Part shown: positions 6,648 through 14,116 of the stretch, piece after piece
How the letters are laid out: every line of letters begins with the position of its first letter
Position numbering within the stretch: position 1 is the first letter of the stretch
Source: an uncultured Blautia sp.
GTDB lineage: Bacteria > Bacillota > Clostridia > Lachnospirales > Lachnospiraceae
Direction: 5' to 3'
Assembly: GCA_934358405.1 (NCBI GenBank)
Contig: CAKRKL010000021.1
Coordinates: 1 to 22,137 of the forward strand
DNA: 22,137 bases
Notes under the pieces: generated by a model
What the model was told of the DNA's origin: nothing
What the model saw: only the letters and a program-made list of their open reading frames with translations
Database searches by the model: none
Translations under genes and position numbers: made by a program

Positions 6648-7943
6648 ATGGACGGTATAAAAAAGATGAAAGAATTATATGAACAGCTGGGGATTTCTTC
6701 CCAGGTATACGATTTTTGCCATGAAATAGAGGAATCCTTAAAGGAGCGCTTTGAGCAGCTGGATAAGACTGCAGAATATAACCAGATGAAGGTACTTCTG
6801 GCAATGCAGAAAAACCGTGTCAGCGAGGAGTGCTTCGGAGCCTCTTCAGGCTATGGCTATAACGATTTTGGACGGGATACCCTGGAAAAGGTTTATGCAG
6901 ATACCTTCCATACAGAAGCTTGTCTGGTCCGTCCCCAGATTGCATGCGGAACACATGCTCTTGCCATTGCTCTTTTCGGAAATCTCCGTCCGGGCGATGA
7001 AATGCTGGCACCTGCAGGGAAACCTTATGATACCCTGGAGGAGGTAATCGGAATCCGTCCGTCTAAGGGCTCTCTGGCAGAATACGGTGTGACCTACCGT
7101 CAGGTAGATCTTCTTGAGGATGGAACCTTTGATTACGAAAACATCCGAAAAGCAATCAATGAGAAAACAAAGCTGGTGGAGATTCAGCGCTCCAAGGGCT
7201 ATATGACACGTCCTTCTTTTTCTGTAAAGCAGATCGGCGAGCTGATTGCCTTTGTAAAAAGCATTAAACCGGACGTTATCTGTATGGTAGACAACTGCTA
7301 CGGTGAGTTTGTGGATACCATTGAGCCAAGTGATGTGGGTGCAGATATGATCGTTGGTTCCCTGATCAAAAATCCTGGCGGCGGACTGGCTCCAATCGGC
7401 GGATATATTGCAGGAACAAAGGAATGCGTGGAAAATGCGTCCTATCGTATGACCTGTCCGGGACTTGGCGCGGAGGTGGGTGCCACACTTGGTGTAAACC
7501 GCTCCTTCTATCAGGGCTTTTTCCTGGCACCAATGGTGACAAAGGGAGCATTAAAGGGAGCCGTTTTTGCTGCTAATATTTATGAAAAGCTTGGCTTTGA
7601 TGTTGTCCCGAATTCAACAGAGCCAAGACAGGATATTATTCAGGCAGTGACCTTAAACAGTCCGGAGAGGCTGATTGCATTTTGTAAGGGAATTCAGGCA
7701 GCAGCTCCGGTTGACAGCTACGTAGACCCGGAACCATGGGATATGCCTGGATATGACAGCCAGGTTATTATGGCTGCCGGTGCTTTTGTACAGGGCTCTT
7801 CCATTGAGCTTTCAGCAGACGGTCCGGTTAAGGAGCCGTATGCCGTGTATTTTCAGGGGGGACTTACCTGGGAGCATGCAAAGCTTGGCGTTATGATGTC
7901 TTTACAGAAGCTTGTGGAAAAGAATCTGGTAAAGCTTCCGTAA
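6648..7943 (+). CDS. Methionine gamma-lyase family PLP enzyme (YnbB-like, 'aluminium resistance protein')
   Basis: About 431 residues from ATG 6648. The sequence matches the PLP-dependent family that includes Bacillus YnbB and is often labelled methionine gamma-lyase or aluminium resistance protein (Pfam Met_gamma_lyase). Visible features are the CGTHALAIALFGNLRPGDE cofactor-binding block, the D-N-C-Y-G-E-F-V-D segment that resembles fold-type I PLP binding, and GSLIKNPGGG where K241 is the likely Schiff-base lysine (inferred by position). Such enzymes cleave C-S or C-C bonds of sulphur amino acids, but the true substrate of this branch is not established to my knowledge. It follows miaA by 43 bases; Bacillus also carries ynbB in a locus near miaA. 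The family assignment is firm, the function uncertain. Confidence 0.88.
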   Translation: MDGIKKMKELYEQLGISSQVYDFCHEIEESLKERFEQLDKTAEYNQMKVLLAMQKNRVSEECFGASSGYGYNDFGRDTLEKVYADTFHTEACLVRPQIACGTHALAIALFGNLRPGDEMLAPAGKPYDTLEEVIGIRPSKGSLAEYGVTYRQVDLLEDGTFDYENIRKAINEKTKLVEIQRSKGYMTRPSFSVKQIGELIAFVKSIKPDVICMVDNCYGEFVDTIEPSDVGADMIVGSLIKNPGGGLAPIGGYIAGTKECVENASYRMTCPGLGAEVGATLGVNRSFYQGFFLAPMVTKGALKGAVFAANIYEKLGFDVVPNSTEPRQDIIQAVTLNSPERLIAFCKGIQAAAPVDSYVDPEPWDMPGYDSQVIMAAGAFVQGSSIELSADGPVKEPYAVYFQGGLTWEHAKLGVMMSLQKLVEKNLVKLP

Positions 7944-7979
7944 ACGAAGCTTGGCTCTGAAATATTTGCGGGAGTTAAT

Positions 7980-9158
7980 ATGGAAAAAAAACATGTTGTA
8001 ATAATAGGCGCCGGTGCTTCCGGGCTGATGGCAGCTATTTCAGCTGCGCAGGGCGGTGCGGCTGTGACCTTACTGGAGCAAAATGAAAAGCCGGGGAAAA
8101 AAATCTGTGCCACCGGAAACGGAAAATGCAATTTTACTAATTTACAAAAACAAAAGGATGCTTACCGCAGTGAGAATCCCGGCTTTGAGAAAGAGGCACT
8201 GAATCAGTTTTCCGTAGAGGACACAGTAAAGTTTTTTACAGAGCTTGGCCTCTATCCGGTAAATAAAAATAACGGATATCTTTATCCGCATAGTGGACAG
8301 GCATCCAGTGTGACAGAGGTGCTGTGCATGAAGGCACGCAGTCTTGGGGTGAAGCTTAAAACGAATGAGTGTGTGGAACGTATTTCCAGGGAAAACCATA
8401 TCTGGAAGATTCACACAAAGGGCTGGACCTATGAGGGGGACGCTCTGATATTGTGCAACGGTTCCAGGGCATCTGCTATTTCCGGCTCAGAGGGAAGCGG
8501 CTATAAGCTGGCAGCAGACCTGGGGCACCTTATCATTGAACCCCTTCCCGCACTGACTGCGCTGAAATGCAAGAACACAGGCTTTTCCGGATGGGCAGGT
8601 GTGCGTACAGAGGGAAAAATCTCTTTGTATGCAGATGGGAAAATGATAGCTGAAGAAACCGGAGAATTGCAGCTTACAGATTATGGTGTGTCCGGAATTC
8701 CGGTATTCCAGATCAGCAGGTATGGGATCCGTGCATTTTACGAAGGTCAGAAAACAGAGCTGCGCCTGAATTTTCTGCCTGAGTTTTCCAAAGAACAGCT
8801 TCATGATTTTCTGGCGCAAAGAAGAGAAGCCGGCCCCTATAAAGGAAAAAAAGAATTTCTTACAGGGCTTTTCCCGGATAAGCTTGCAAAGGTGCTTCTG
8901 GCTTACGGGGATCTGGAAGAAGGGATTCACTGCTATCCCCTTAGGGTAACTGGTTATCCTCCCTTTGAACAGGCGCAGGTATGCCAAGGTGGAGTAGACA
9001 CCAGACAAGTCGATGAAAAAACACTGGAATCCAAATTAGTTCCCGGACTGTTTTTTGCAGGGGAACTGCTTGACATTGACGGAAAATGCGGCGGCTATAA
9101 TCTGCAGTGGGCATGGTCCAGCGGCTATATTGCCGGGAAAAACGCCGGCAGGCAATAA
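7980..9158 (+). CDS. FAD-dependent oxidoreductase, HI0933/BaiN-like family
   Basis: A 392-residue flavoprotein of the HI0933-like family (which includes proteins named BaiN and YhiN). The N-terminal Rossmann FAD site shows VVIIGAGASGLMAA (glycines at 10, 12 and 15), then the family hallmark KKICATGNGKCNFTN, and the C-terminal FAD-contacting segment FFAGELLDIDGKCGGYN followed by W-A-W-S-S-G. Members are cytoplasmic. BaiN has been proposed to act in bile-acid dehydroxylation, but most relatives have no assigned substrate, and nothing nearby suggests bile-acid metabolism. GGGAG at 7969-7973 gives good spacing to ATG 7980. It starts 36 bases after the PLP enzyme, so is probably co-transcribed. 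Confidence 0.9.
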   Translation: MEKKHVVIIGAGASGLMAAISAAQGGAAVTLLEQNEKPGKKICATGNGKCNFTNLQKQKDAYRSENPGFEKEALNQFSVEDTVKFFTELGLYPVNKNNGYLYPHSGQASSVTEVLCMKARSLGVKLKTNECVERISRENHIWKIHTKGWTYEGDALILCNGSRASAISGSEGSGYKLAADLGHLIIEPLPALTALKCKNTGFSGWAGVRTEGKISLYADGKMIAEETGELQLTDYGVSGIPVFQISRYGIRAFYEGQKTELRLNFLPEFSKEQLHDFLAQRREAGPYKGKKEFLTGLFPDKLAKVLLAYGDLEEGIHCYPLRVTGYPPFEQAQVCQGGVDTRQVDEKTLESKLVPGLFFAGELLDIDGKCGGYNLQWAWSSGYIAGKNAGRQ

Positions 9159-9180
9159 GAAAAGCAGGATTTTTTCTTAT
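9155..9180. repeat. AT-rich inverted repeat between the two flavoprotein genes
   Basis: ATAAGAAAA (9155-9163) and TTTTCTTAT (9172-9180) form a nine-pair, almost all-AT stem with an eight-base loop, starting inside the stop codon region of the upstream gene. It is too weak to call a terminator and has no following T-tract, but could reduce read-through. Confidence 0.35.
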
Positions 9181-9201
9181 GATTGATAAAGGAGAAATAG
9201 C

Positions 9202-10800
9202 ATGATTCGAATCACTCAGTTAAAGCTTTCGATCAACCATACACCAGATGAGCTTACCCATAAAATAAAAAAAGCACTGCGTCTGAAAAACGAAGGGTTT
9301 TCTTATGAAATTGTGAAACAGTCTCTGGACTGTCGGCATAAGGATGATAAAAAATTTGTTTACACAGCAGATGTCTCTTTGCACGAAAAAAGGCTGGAAG
9401 AGAAAATTGTCCGAAAGGTTAACGATAATAATATTACGTTAACTAATAAGCACCAGTATATTTTTCCCGTCCCAGGAGAAGAGGAACTGAAATATCCCCC
9501 GGTAATCGTGGGAAGCGGTCCGGCAGGAATTTTCTGTGCCTGGTATCTTGCCAAGGCGGGCTACCGTCCAATTGTATTAGAACGTGGAGAGGAAGCACAT
9601 GTTCGCCAGAAAACCGTAGAGGCTTTCTGGAAAAACGGCGTTCTGGATCCGGATTCCAATGTACAGTTTGGAGAAGGGGGAGCCGGAACCTTTTCTGACG
9701 GAAAGCTGAACACCCTTGTGAAGGATTCTTTTGGAAGAAACCACGAGGTACTGAAGCGATTTGTACAGGCAGGAGCACCTGATGAGATCCTTTATCAGCA
9801 AAAGCCTCATCTTGGCACAGATGTTCTGGTTGGAGTTGTGGAGAACCTGCGTCATCAGATTGAGGAAATGGGCGGCACCTTTTATTTTTGCTCCAAGGTG
9901 ACAGACCTTATATTTGAAAATGGTCAGCTAAAGGAAATCGAAATAAATCAAAAGCAGCGGATTTTTGCAGAGGTATGTGTACTTGCTGTAGGACACAGTG
10001 CCAGGGATTCCTTTGCCATGTTTGAAAAAAAGGGGATTTATATGGAACCGAAATCCTTTGCCGTAGGTGTCCGAATGGAACATCCCCAGTCCATGATCAA
10101 CCTGGCACTTTATGGAGAAGAGGAAAACAAGAAGCTGGGAGCAGCTGCATATAAGGTAACCCATACCTGTAAAAACGGCAGAGGGGTTTATTCTTTTTGC
10201 ATGTGTCCAGGTGGTTATGTGGTCAATGCTTCCTCTGAGCCAGGGATGCTGGCTGTAAACGGTATGAGTTATCAGGCAAGAGACAGCAAAAATGCAAACA
10301 GTGCGTTGATCGTGTCTGTTACGCCTGCGGATTTTCCAAAGGAGGGACCTCTTGGGGGCGTGGAATTTCAGCGGGAACTGGAACGCTCAGCATGGAAATG
10401 CGGAAATGGAAAGGTTCCGGTACAGCTGTTTGAGGACTATCAGAATCACAGACCAAGTACCGAACTTAAAGCGGTGGAGCCTTGCATTAAGGGCGAATAT
10501 ATTCCAGGTGATGTGCGGAGCATTTTTCCAAAAGAAATCGGAGATTCTATTGAAGAAGGCATCCTTGCCTTCGGAAAGAAGATCAAGGGCTTTGACAGAC
10601 CGGATGCAGTTCTCTCCGGTGTGGAGAGCCGTACCTCATCGCCTGTAAGAATCGTCAGGGAAAAGGATTCTCTGGAGGCAAATTACAAAGGAATCTACCC
10701 ATGCGGAGAAGGGGCAGGATACGCAGGCGGTATCACTTCTGCTGCCATGGATGGCATAAAGGTGGCAGAGGCCATTTGTAAAAAGTTTAAAAACTTTTAG
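9202..10800 (+). CDS. Uncharacterised FAD-dependent dehydrogenase (COG2509-type)
   Basis: A 532-residue flavoprotein. An N-terminal domain of about 95 residues (MIRITQLKLSINHTPDEL onward) precedes the FAD Rossmann motif GSGPAG at 104-109. The hallmark VQFGEGGAGTFSDGKLNT follows, with a C-terminal FAD site around PCGEGAGYAGGITSAAMDG. This arrangement is typical of the widespread clostridial 'NAD(P)/FAD-dependent oxidoreductase' family with no known substrate. It is not closely related to the flavoprotein just upstream. AAAGGAG at about 9188-9194 supports ATG 9202. It is the last gene before a terminator that overlaps its stop codon. Confidence 0.88.
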   Translation: MIRITQLKLSINHTPDELTHKIKKALRLKNEGFSYEIVKQSLDCRHKDDKKFVYTADVSLHEKRLEEKIVRKVNDNNITLTNKHQYIFPVPGEEELKYPPVIVGSGPAGIFCAWYLAKAGYRPIVLERGEEAHVRQKTVEAFWKNGVLDPDSNVQFGEGGAGTFSDGKLNTLVKDSFGRNHEVLKRFVQAGAPDEILYQQKPHLGTDVLVGVVENLRHQIEEMGGTFYFCSKVTDLIFENGQLKEIEINQKQRIFAEVCVLAVGHSARDSFAMFEKKGIYMEPKSFAVGVRMEHPQSMINLALYGEEENKKLGAAAYKVTHTCKNGRGVYSFCMCPGGYVVNASSEPGMLAVNGMSYQARDSKNANSALIVSVTPADFPKEGPLGGVEFQRELERSAWKCGNGKVPVQLFEDYQNHRPSTELKAVEPCIKGEYIPGDVRSIFPKEIGDSIEEGILAFGKKIKGFDRPDAVLSGVESRTSSPVRIVREKDSLEANYKGIYPCGEGAGYAGGITSAAMDGIKVAEAICKKFKNF

Positions 10801-10826
10801 GAGAGAGTATACATCTCTCCTTTTTT
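10799..10826 (+). terminator. Intrinsic terminator ending the mutS-miaA-flavoprotein run
   Basis: GGAGAGA (10800-10806) pairs perfectly with TCTCTCC (10814-10820) across a seven-base loop, followed by TTTTTT (10821-10826). The stem begins at the last base of the upstream TAG stop, so the stop codon is part of the terminator. Confidence 0.85.
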
Positions 10827-10836
10827 ATGCTAAAAT
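10808..10836 (+). promoter_or_regulatory. Possible promoter of the radC-mre cluster, overlapping the terminator
   Basis: TATACA (10808-10813) and TAAAAT (10831-10836) are 17 bases apart, with TG at 10828-10829 forming an extended -10. Matches to consensus are four and five of six. The -35 would sit in the loop of the preceding terminator. Some promoter is expected here because a strong terminator precedes the gene, but this exact pair is only a candidate. Confidence 0.35.
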
Positions 10837-10885
10837 GAGTCTGCGTTGAAATTTATCCTCCTGGAGAACTACAGGTATAAATACT

Positions 10886-11596
10886 ATGAATGAAATGACG
10901 CAGACAATCAGAGACCTGCCAAAGTCCTCAAGACCTTATGAGAAATGTCTCAGGTGCGGACCGTCGGTATTAAGCGACAGTGAGCTTTTGGCAGTGATCT
11001 TAAGAAGCGGGGTGCAGGGAGCCAATTCTCTTGTACTTGCCAATCAAATCTTAAGTCTTACGAAAGATACCTCATATCCGGGGCTTTTGGGACTGCTGCA
11101 TATGTCCCTGGCGGATCTGATGAAGGTGAACGGAATCGGGAAGGTTAAAGCCGTCCAGCTGAAATGTATCGGGGAGCTTTCCAAGCGGATGGCGTCTGCA
11201 GCTGCCAGACCAAGACTTTCTTTCAATGATCCCGTTACAATAGCAAGGTACTATATGGAACATCTCCGTCACGAGGAGCAGGAGCTGCTGATCGTTATGC
11301 TGCTGGATGGAAGGAATCATCTTCTGGGGGAACAGACCATTTCCAAGGGAACTGTGGGAGCCACACTGGTTACGCCAAGAGAGGTGTTTGTGGAGGCACT
11401 GAGGTTTCATGCGGTAAGTCTGATCCTGGTCCATAATCATCCAAGCGGTGATCCTTCACCAAGTGAATGCGATGTGGAAATCACAGAACGTATCTATCGT
11501 TCAGGGGAGCTTTTAGGGGTAAAGCTTCTGGATCACATTGTGATTGGTGACCAGAAATACGTAAGCTTCCGGGAGCAGGGAATGCTGCCCGGCTGA
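10886..11596 (+). CDS. radC: RadC-family (JAMM-domain) protein
   Basis: A 236-residue UPF0758/RadC protein. The N-terminal helix-hairpin-helix region includes LMKVNGIGKVKAVQLK. The C-terminal JAB/MPN+ metalloprotease-like domain shows H183-N-H185 and then S193-x-x-D196 (HNHPSGDPSPSECD), the full JAMM zinc ligand pattern. Despite its old name, RadC is not known to have a firm role in DNA repair, and its substrate is unknown. Its position directly before mreB-mreC-mreD is conserved in Firmicutes, including Bacillus. The ribosome-binding site is weak (CAGG about ten bases upstream). Confidence 0.95.
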   Translation: MNEMTQTIRDLPKSSRPYEKCLRCGPSVLSDSELLAVILRSGVQGANSLVLANQILSLTKDTSYPGLLGLLHMSLADLMKVNGIGKVKAVQLKCIGELSKRMASAAARPRLSFNDPVTIARYYMEHLRHEEQELLIVMLLDGRNHLLGEQTISKGTVGATLVTPREVFVEALRFHAVSLILVHNHPSGDPSPSECDVEITERIYRSGELLGVKLLDHIVIGDQKYVSFREQGMLPG

Positions 11597-11645
11597 TTCG
11601 GGAGTAAGCCTTTATAGAAGGGTAAATAGATGAAGGGACAGATAT

Positions 11646-12659
11646 ATGCTGTTTGAAAAAACATATGGAATAGATCTTGGAAGCAGTTCCGTCAAGGTCT
11701 ATTCCATGATTCGCAATAAAAGTTACATTGAGAAGAATATGATTGCGGCTAAAGGCCGCAAAATCATAGCCGTGGGCAACGAAGCGTATGAAATGTTTGA
11801 AAAAGCACCTGCCAGCATTTCCGTAAGTTCGCCGATGGCTTTTGGTATGATAGCCAATCTGGAACTGCAGGAAATCGTACTTTACAGTATGATGAGGAAA
11901 ATTGATAAAATTCTTGGAATAGGCTCTTCCATGTATTTTGCCGTTCCGCTGGATATGACGGCCATTGAGAAAAGAGCTTATTATCAGGTGGCGAATGGAC
12001 ACTGGCTTCGAAAGAACCGTGTTTATATGGTAGAGGCACCGATCGCAGATGCTATAGCCATGGGTGTGGACCTGGAGAATAATGAGGGCAGCATGGTTGT
12101 GAATATTGGTGCCCAGAGCACGAATTTTTCCATTATCACAGGCGGCAGGATCATTATCAGCAAAAAAATCCCTATCGGGGGACGGCAGATGAATGAAGCG
12201 GTGTGCAGCGAGGTGCGTAAGCGTTATAATCTTCAGATCGGAACCAGGACAGGGAAGCGGCTGAAGCTGGTAATGGGACGCCTCGCAGATCAGTACAAGC
12301 AGGCCCGCAAGGTAGTTGGAATTGACAGTGTATCCGGACTTCCGAGAGAAGAAGTGATTTCTGCATATGTGGTGAATGCAGGCATTATGAACTGTGTGAA
12401 TGAGATCGGGGCGCAGATGAAGATCTTTCTGGAGCGTATCCCCCCTCAGATTTCCTACCACATAGCCAAGGAGGGAATTTACCTTACAGGCGGAAGCACC
12501 AGGATTCCGCATATAGATACATATCTGGCAAGCTATACCGGATATTCTTTTAACCTGTCAGACCTTTATGAGACCTCTGCAGTCAAGGGACTTGAGAAAA
12601 TCATTCACGACAGGGAGCTGCGTAAGTGGGCACAGCCTATTACACAGCGTAAATTATAA
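11646..12659 (+). CDS. mreB: Divergent MreB-like actin homologue, probably catalytically altered
   Basis: A 337-residue actin-fold protein in the mreB position (radC upstream, mreC 19 bases downstream). The phosphate-1 motif GIDLGSSSVKVY (8-19) and the adenosine motif LTGGSTRIPHID are kept, as are GGRQMNEAV and RKRYNLQIGTRTGKRLK. However, where canonical MreB has IEEP (second Glu catalytic, equivalent to actin Gln137), this protein has VEAP, with A131 in place of the catalytic Glu. The phosphate-2 segment DIGGGTT is NIGAQST here, with N153 for the Asp and S158 for the first Thr. It may therefore bind nucleotide but hydrolyse poorly. MreB filaments organise the cell-wall elongation machinery at the inner membrane. 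The family is certain; calling it the sole functional MreB is not, since a canonical copy could lie elsewhere. AAGGGA at 11633-11638 supports ATG 11646. Confidence 0.85.
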   Translation: MLFEKTYGIDLGSSSVKVYSMIRNKSYIEKNMIAAKGRKIIAVGNEAYEMFEKAPASISVSSPMAFGMIANLELQEIVLYSMMRKIDKILGIGSSMYFAVPLDMTAIEKRAYYQVANGHWLRKNRVYMVEAPIADAIAMGVDLENNEGSMVVNIGAQSTNFSIITGGRIIISKKIPIGGRQMNEAVCSEVRKRYNLQIGTRTGKRLKLVMGRLADQYKQARKVVGIDSVSGLPREEVISAYVVNAGIMNCVNEIGAQMKIFLERIPPQISYHIAKEGIYLTGGSTRIPHIDTYLASYTGYSFNLSDLYETSAVKGLEKIIHDRELRKWAQPITQRKL

Positions 12660-12678
12660 GTTTTAGAGGTGCCATTTC

Positions 12679-13599
12679 ATGAAAAACCTGAAGAAAAAAT
12701 TTCGTTTTCGAATTAATCTGAAAAGTAAACATTTGCTGGCAGTGATGACATTATTCTGTCTGTGCTGTATTGTGTCTACGTTTGCTTCCGGTATTTCTAC
12801 CGCTCCTTTACAGGAGGCGGCGGGAATCGTTATTGTACCTTTTGAGAAAAGCATTGAGAAAATCGGCTCTATGATACGGGCTGCCCGTGACAGCTTTAAG
12901 GACAAGCAGGATCTGCTTTTTGAAAATGAAGAGCTGAAGGCACAGATTGACAGTCTTACCACCCAGAATAACAAACTGATCCAGGATCAGGGAGAATACC
13001 AGCGGCTGAAGGAGCTTTACGATCTGGATCAGACCTATGAAGATTATCCGAAGGTTGCTGCTACCATAATTTCCAAGGATCCAGGAAACTGGTATGATAC
13101 ATTTATGATCAATAAGGGCTCAAAGGACGGAATCCGGGTTGATAATAATGTAATTGCCGGAAAGGGACTTGTGGGGATCGTAACTGAGGTCGGAGCGTCC
13201 TGGGCAACAGTGCGTTCTATTATAGATGACAGCAGCAGTGTCAGTGCAATGACAGTAAGCACCTCAGATAATTGTATTGTAAATGGTGATCTGGAGCTGA
13301 TCGATGAAGGAAAGCTTCGCTTCGAGCAGCTTTATGATCAGGAGAATAAGGTGACAGTAGGCGAGCGGATCGTTACCTCTAATATCAGTGAGAAATTTGT
13401 AGAGGGGCTTTTTATCGGCTATGTCAGTGATGTGGAGGTAGACAGTAATAATCTGACCAAGACAGGCACCATTGTAACACCTGTGGATTTTCTGCATCTG
13501 AAGGACGTTTTTGTCATTACGGTTAATAAGCAGGACATGACAGATGACAGTGCCGCAGGAACAGAGGAGACTGTACAGGAGGGCGCAGATGAAGAGTAA
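12679..13599 (+). CDS. mreC: Rod shape-determining protein MreC
   Basis: A 306-residue MreC. A basic cytoplasmic N-terminus is followed by one membrane segment (about 18-38), a coiled coil (about 70-115, rich in E, L, K and Q) and the two-barrel extracellular domain starting with the family motif NWYDTFMINKGSKDGI. MreC scaffolds PBP2 and RodA on the outer face of the membrane. The acidic tail (about 20 residues, T/E/D-rich) is probably disordered. GAGGTG just upstream supports ATG 12679. The last 11 bases overlap mreD, suggesting translational coupling. Confidence 0.95.
   Translation: MKNLKKKFRFRINLKSKHLLAVMTLFCLCCIVSTFASGISTAPLQEAAGIVIVPFEKSIEKIGSMIRAARDSFKDKQDLLFENEELKAQIDSLTTQNNKLIQDQGEYQRLKELYDLDQTYEDYPKVAATIISKDPGNWYDTFMINKGSKDGIRVDNNVIAGKGLVGIVTEVGASWATVRSIIDDSSSVSAMTVSTSDNCIVNGDLELIDEGKLRFEQLYDQENKVTVGERIVTSNISEKFVEGLFIGYVSDVEVDSNNLTKTGTIVTPVDFLHLKDVFVITVNKQDMTDDSAAGTEETVQEGADEE
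13577..13583 (+). promoter_or_regulatory. Ribosome-binding site inside mreC fixing the mreD start
   Basis: AGGAGGG at 13577-13583 is five bases before ATG 13589. This selects that codon over an in-frame ATG at 13544 that lacks a site and would give a polar, arginine-rich N-terminus. Confidence 0.75.
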
Positions 13600-14116
13600 G
13601 ATTGTATTTTTTCTTACAGTTGTAATATGCTTTCTGCTGCAGAGTACGGTTATGAATCTGATTTCCATAGGCTCTGTAACACCGAACCTGATGCTGGTTC
13701 TGTGTGTATCCATGGGACTGATAAGGGGGCGTAAAAGCGGGCTGTGGGCAGGTTTTTTGTCCGGTCTTCTTGTAGATCTGTTTTTCGGCTCCGTGTTTGG
13801 CTTTTATGCGCTGATCTATATGTATATCGGCTATCTGAGCGGATATGCTCACAGAATTTATTATGATGATGACGTGAAGGTTCCCATGTTCCTTACTGCA
13901 GGAGCTGATCTTGTGTACAATCTGGCTGTCTACGGACTGCAGTTTCTGCTTCGCGGACGTCTTGGACTTCGCACCTATCTTTACAGGATCATCATTCCGG
14001 AGATGTTTTACACGGTATTTATTACCTTGATTGTATATCGGCTTTTCCGTTACATCAACTATCGTTACATGAATATTGCCAGGAAAGAAAGTGAGTCAAT
14101 TTGGGTACTAAAATAA
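13589..14116 (+). CDS. mreD: Rod shape-determining protein MreD
   Basis: A 175-residue, very hydrophobic protein with about five membrane segments, starting MKSKIVFFLTVVICFLLQS and including the family-like segment PNLMLVLCVSMGLIRG...GFLSGLLVDLFFGS. MreD is an inner-membrane member of the elongasome that balances MreC activation of PBP2 and RodA. The start overlaps the end of mreC by 11 bases, and its end overlaps the PBP2 gene by 16 bases, typical of coupled translation. Membrane-protein sequence drift makes family recognition rely partly on context. Confidence 0.9.
   Translation: MKSKIVFFLTVVICFLLQSTVMNLISIGSVTPNLMLVLCVSMGLIRGRKSGLWAGFLSGLLVDLFFGSVFGFYALIYMYIGYLSGYAHRIYYDDDVKVPMFLTAGADLVYNLAVYGLQFLLRGRLGLRTYLYRIIIPEMFYTVFITLIVYRLFRYINYRYMNIARKESESIWVLK

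Noticed and set aside
11481..12512. Long minus-strand open frame of 343 codons opposite mreB
   Set aside because: It lies antisense to radC and mreB, is rich in His, Cys and Ile without domains, and has no ribosome-binding site; it is a shadow of the real genes.
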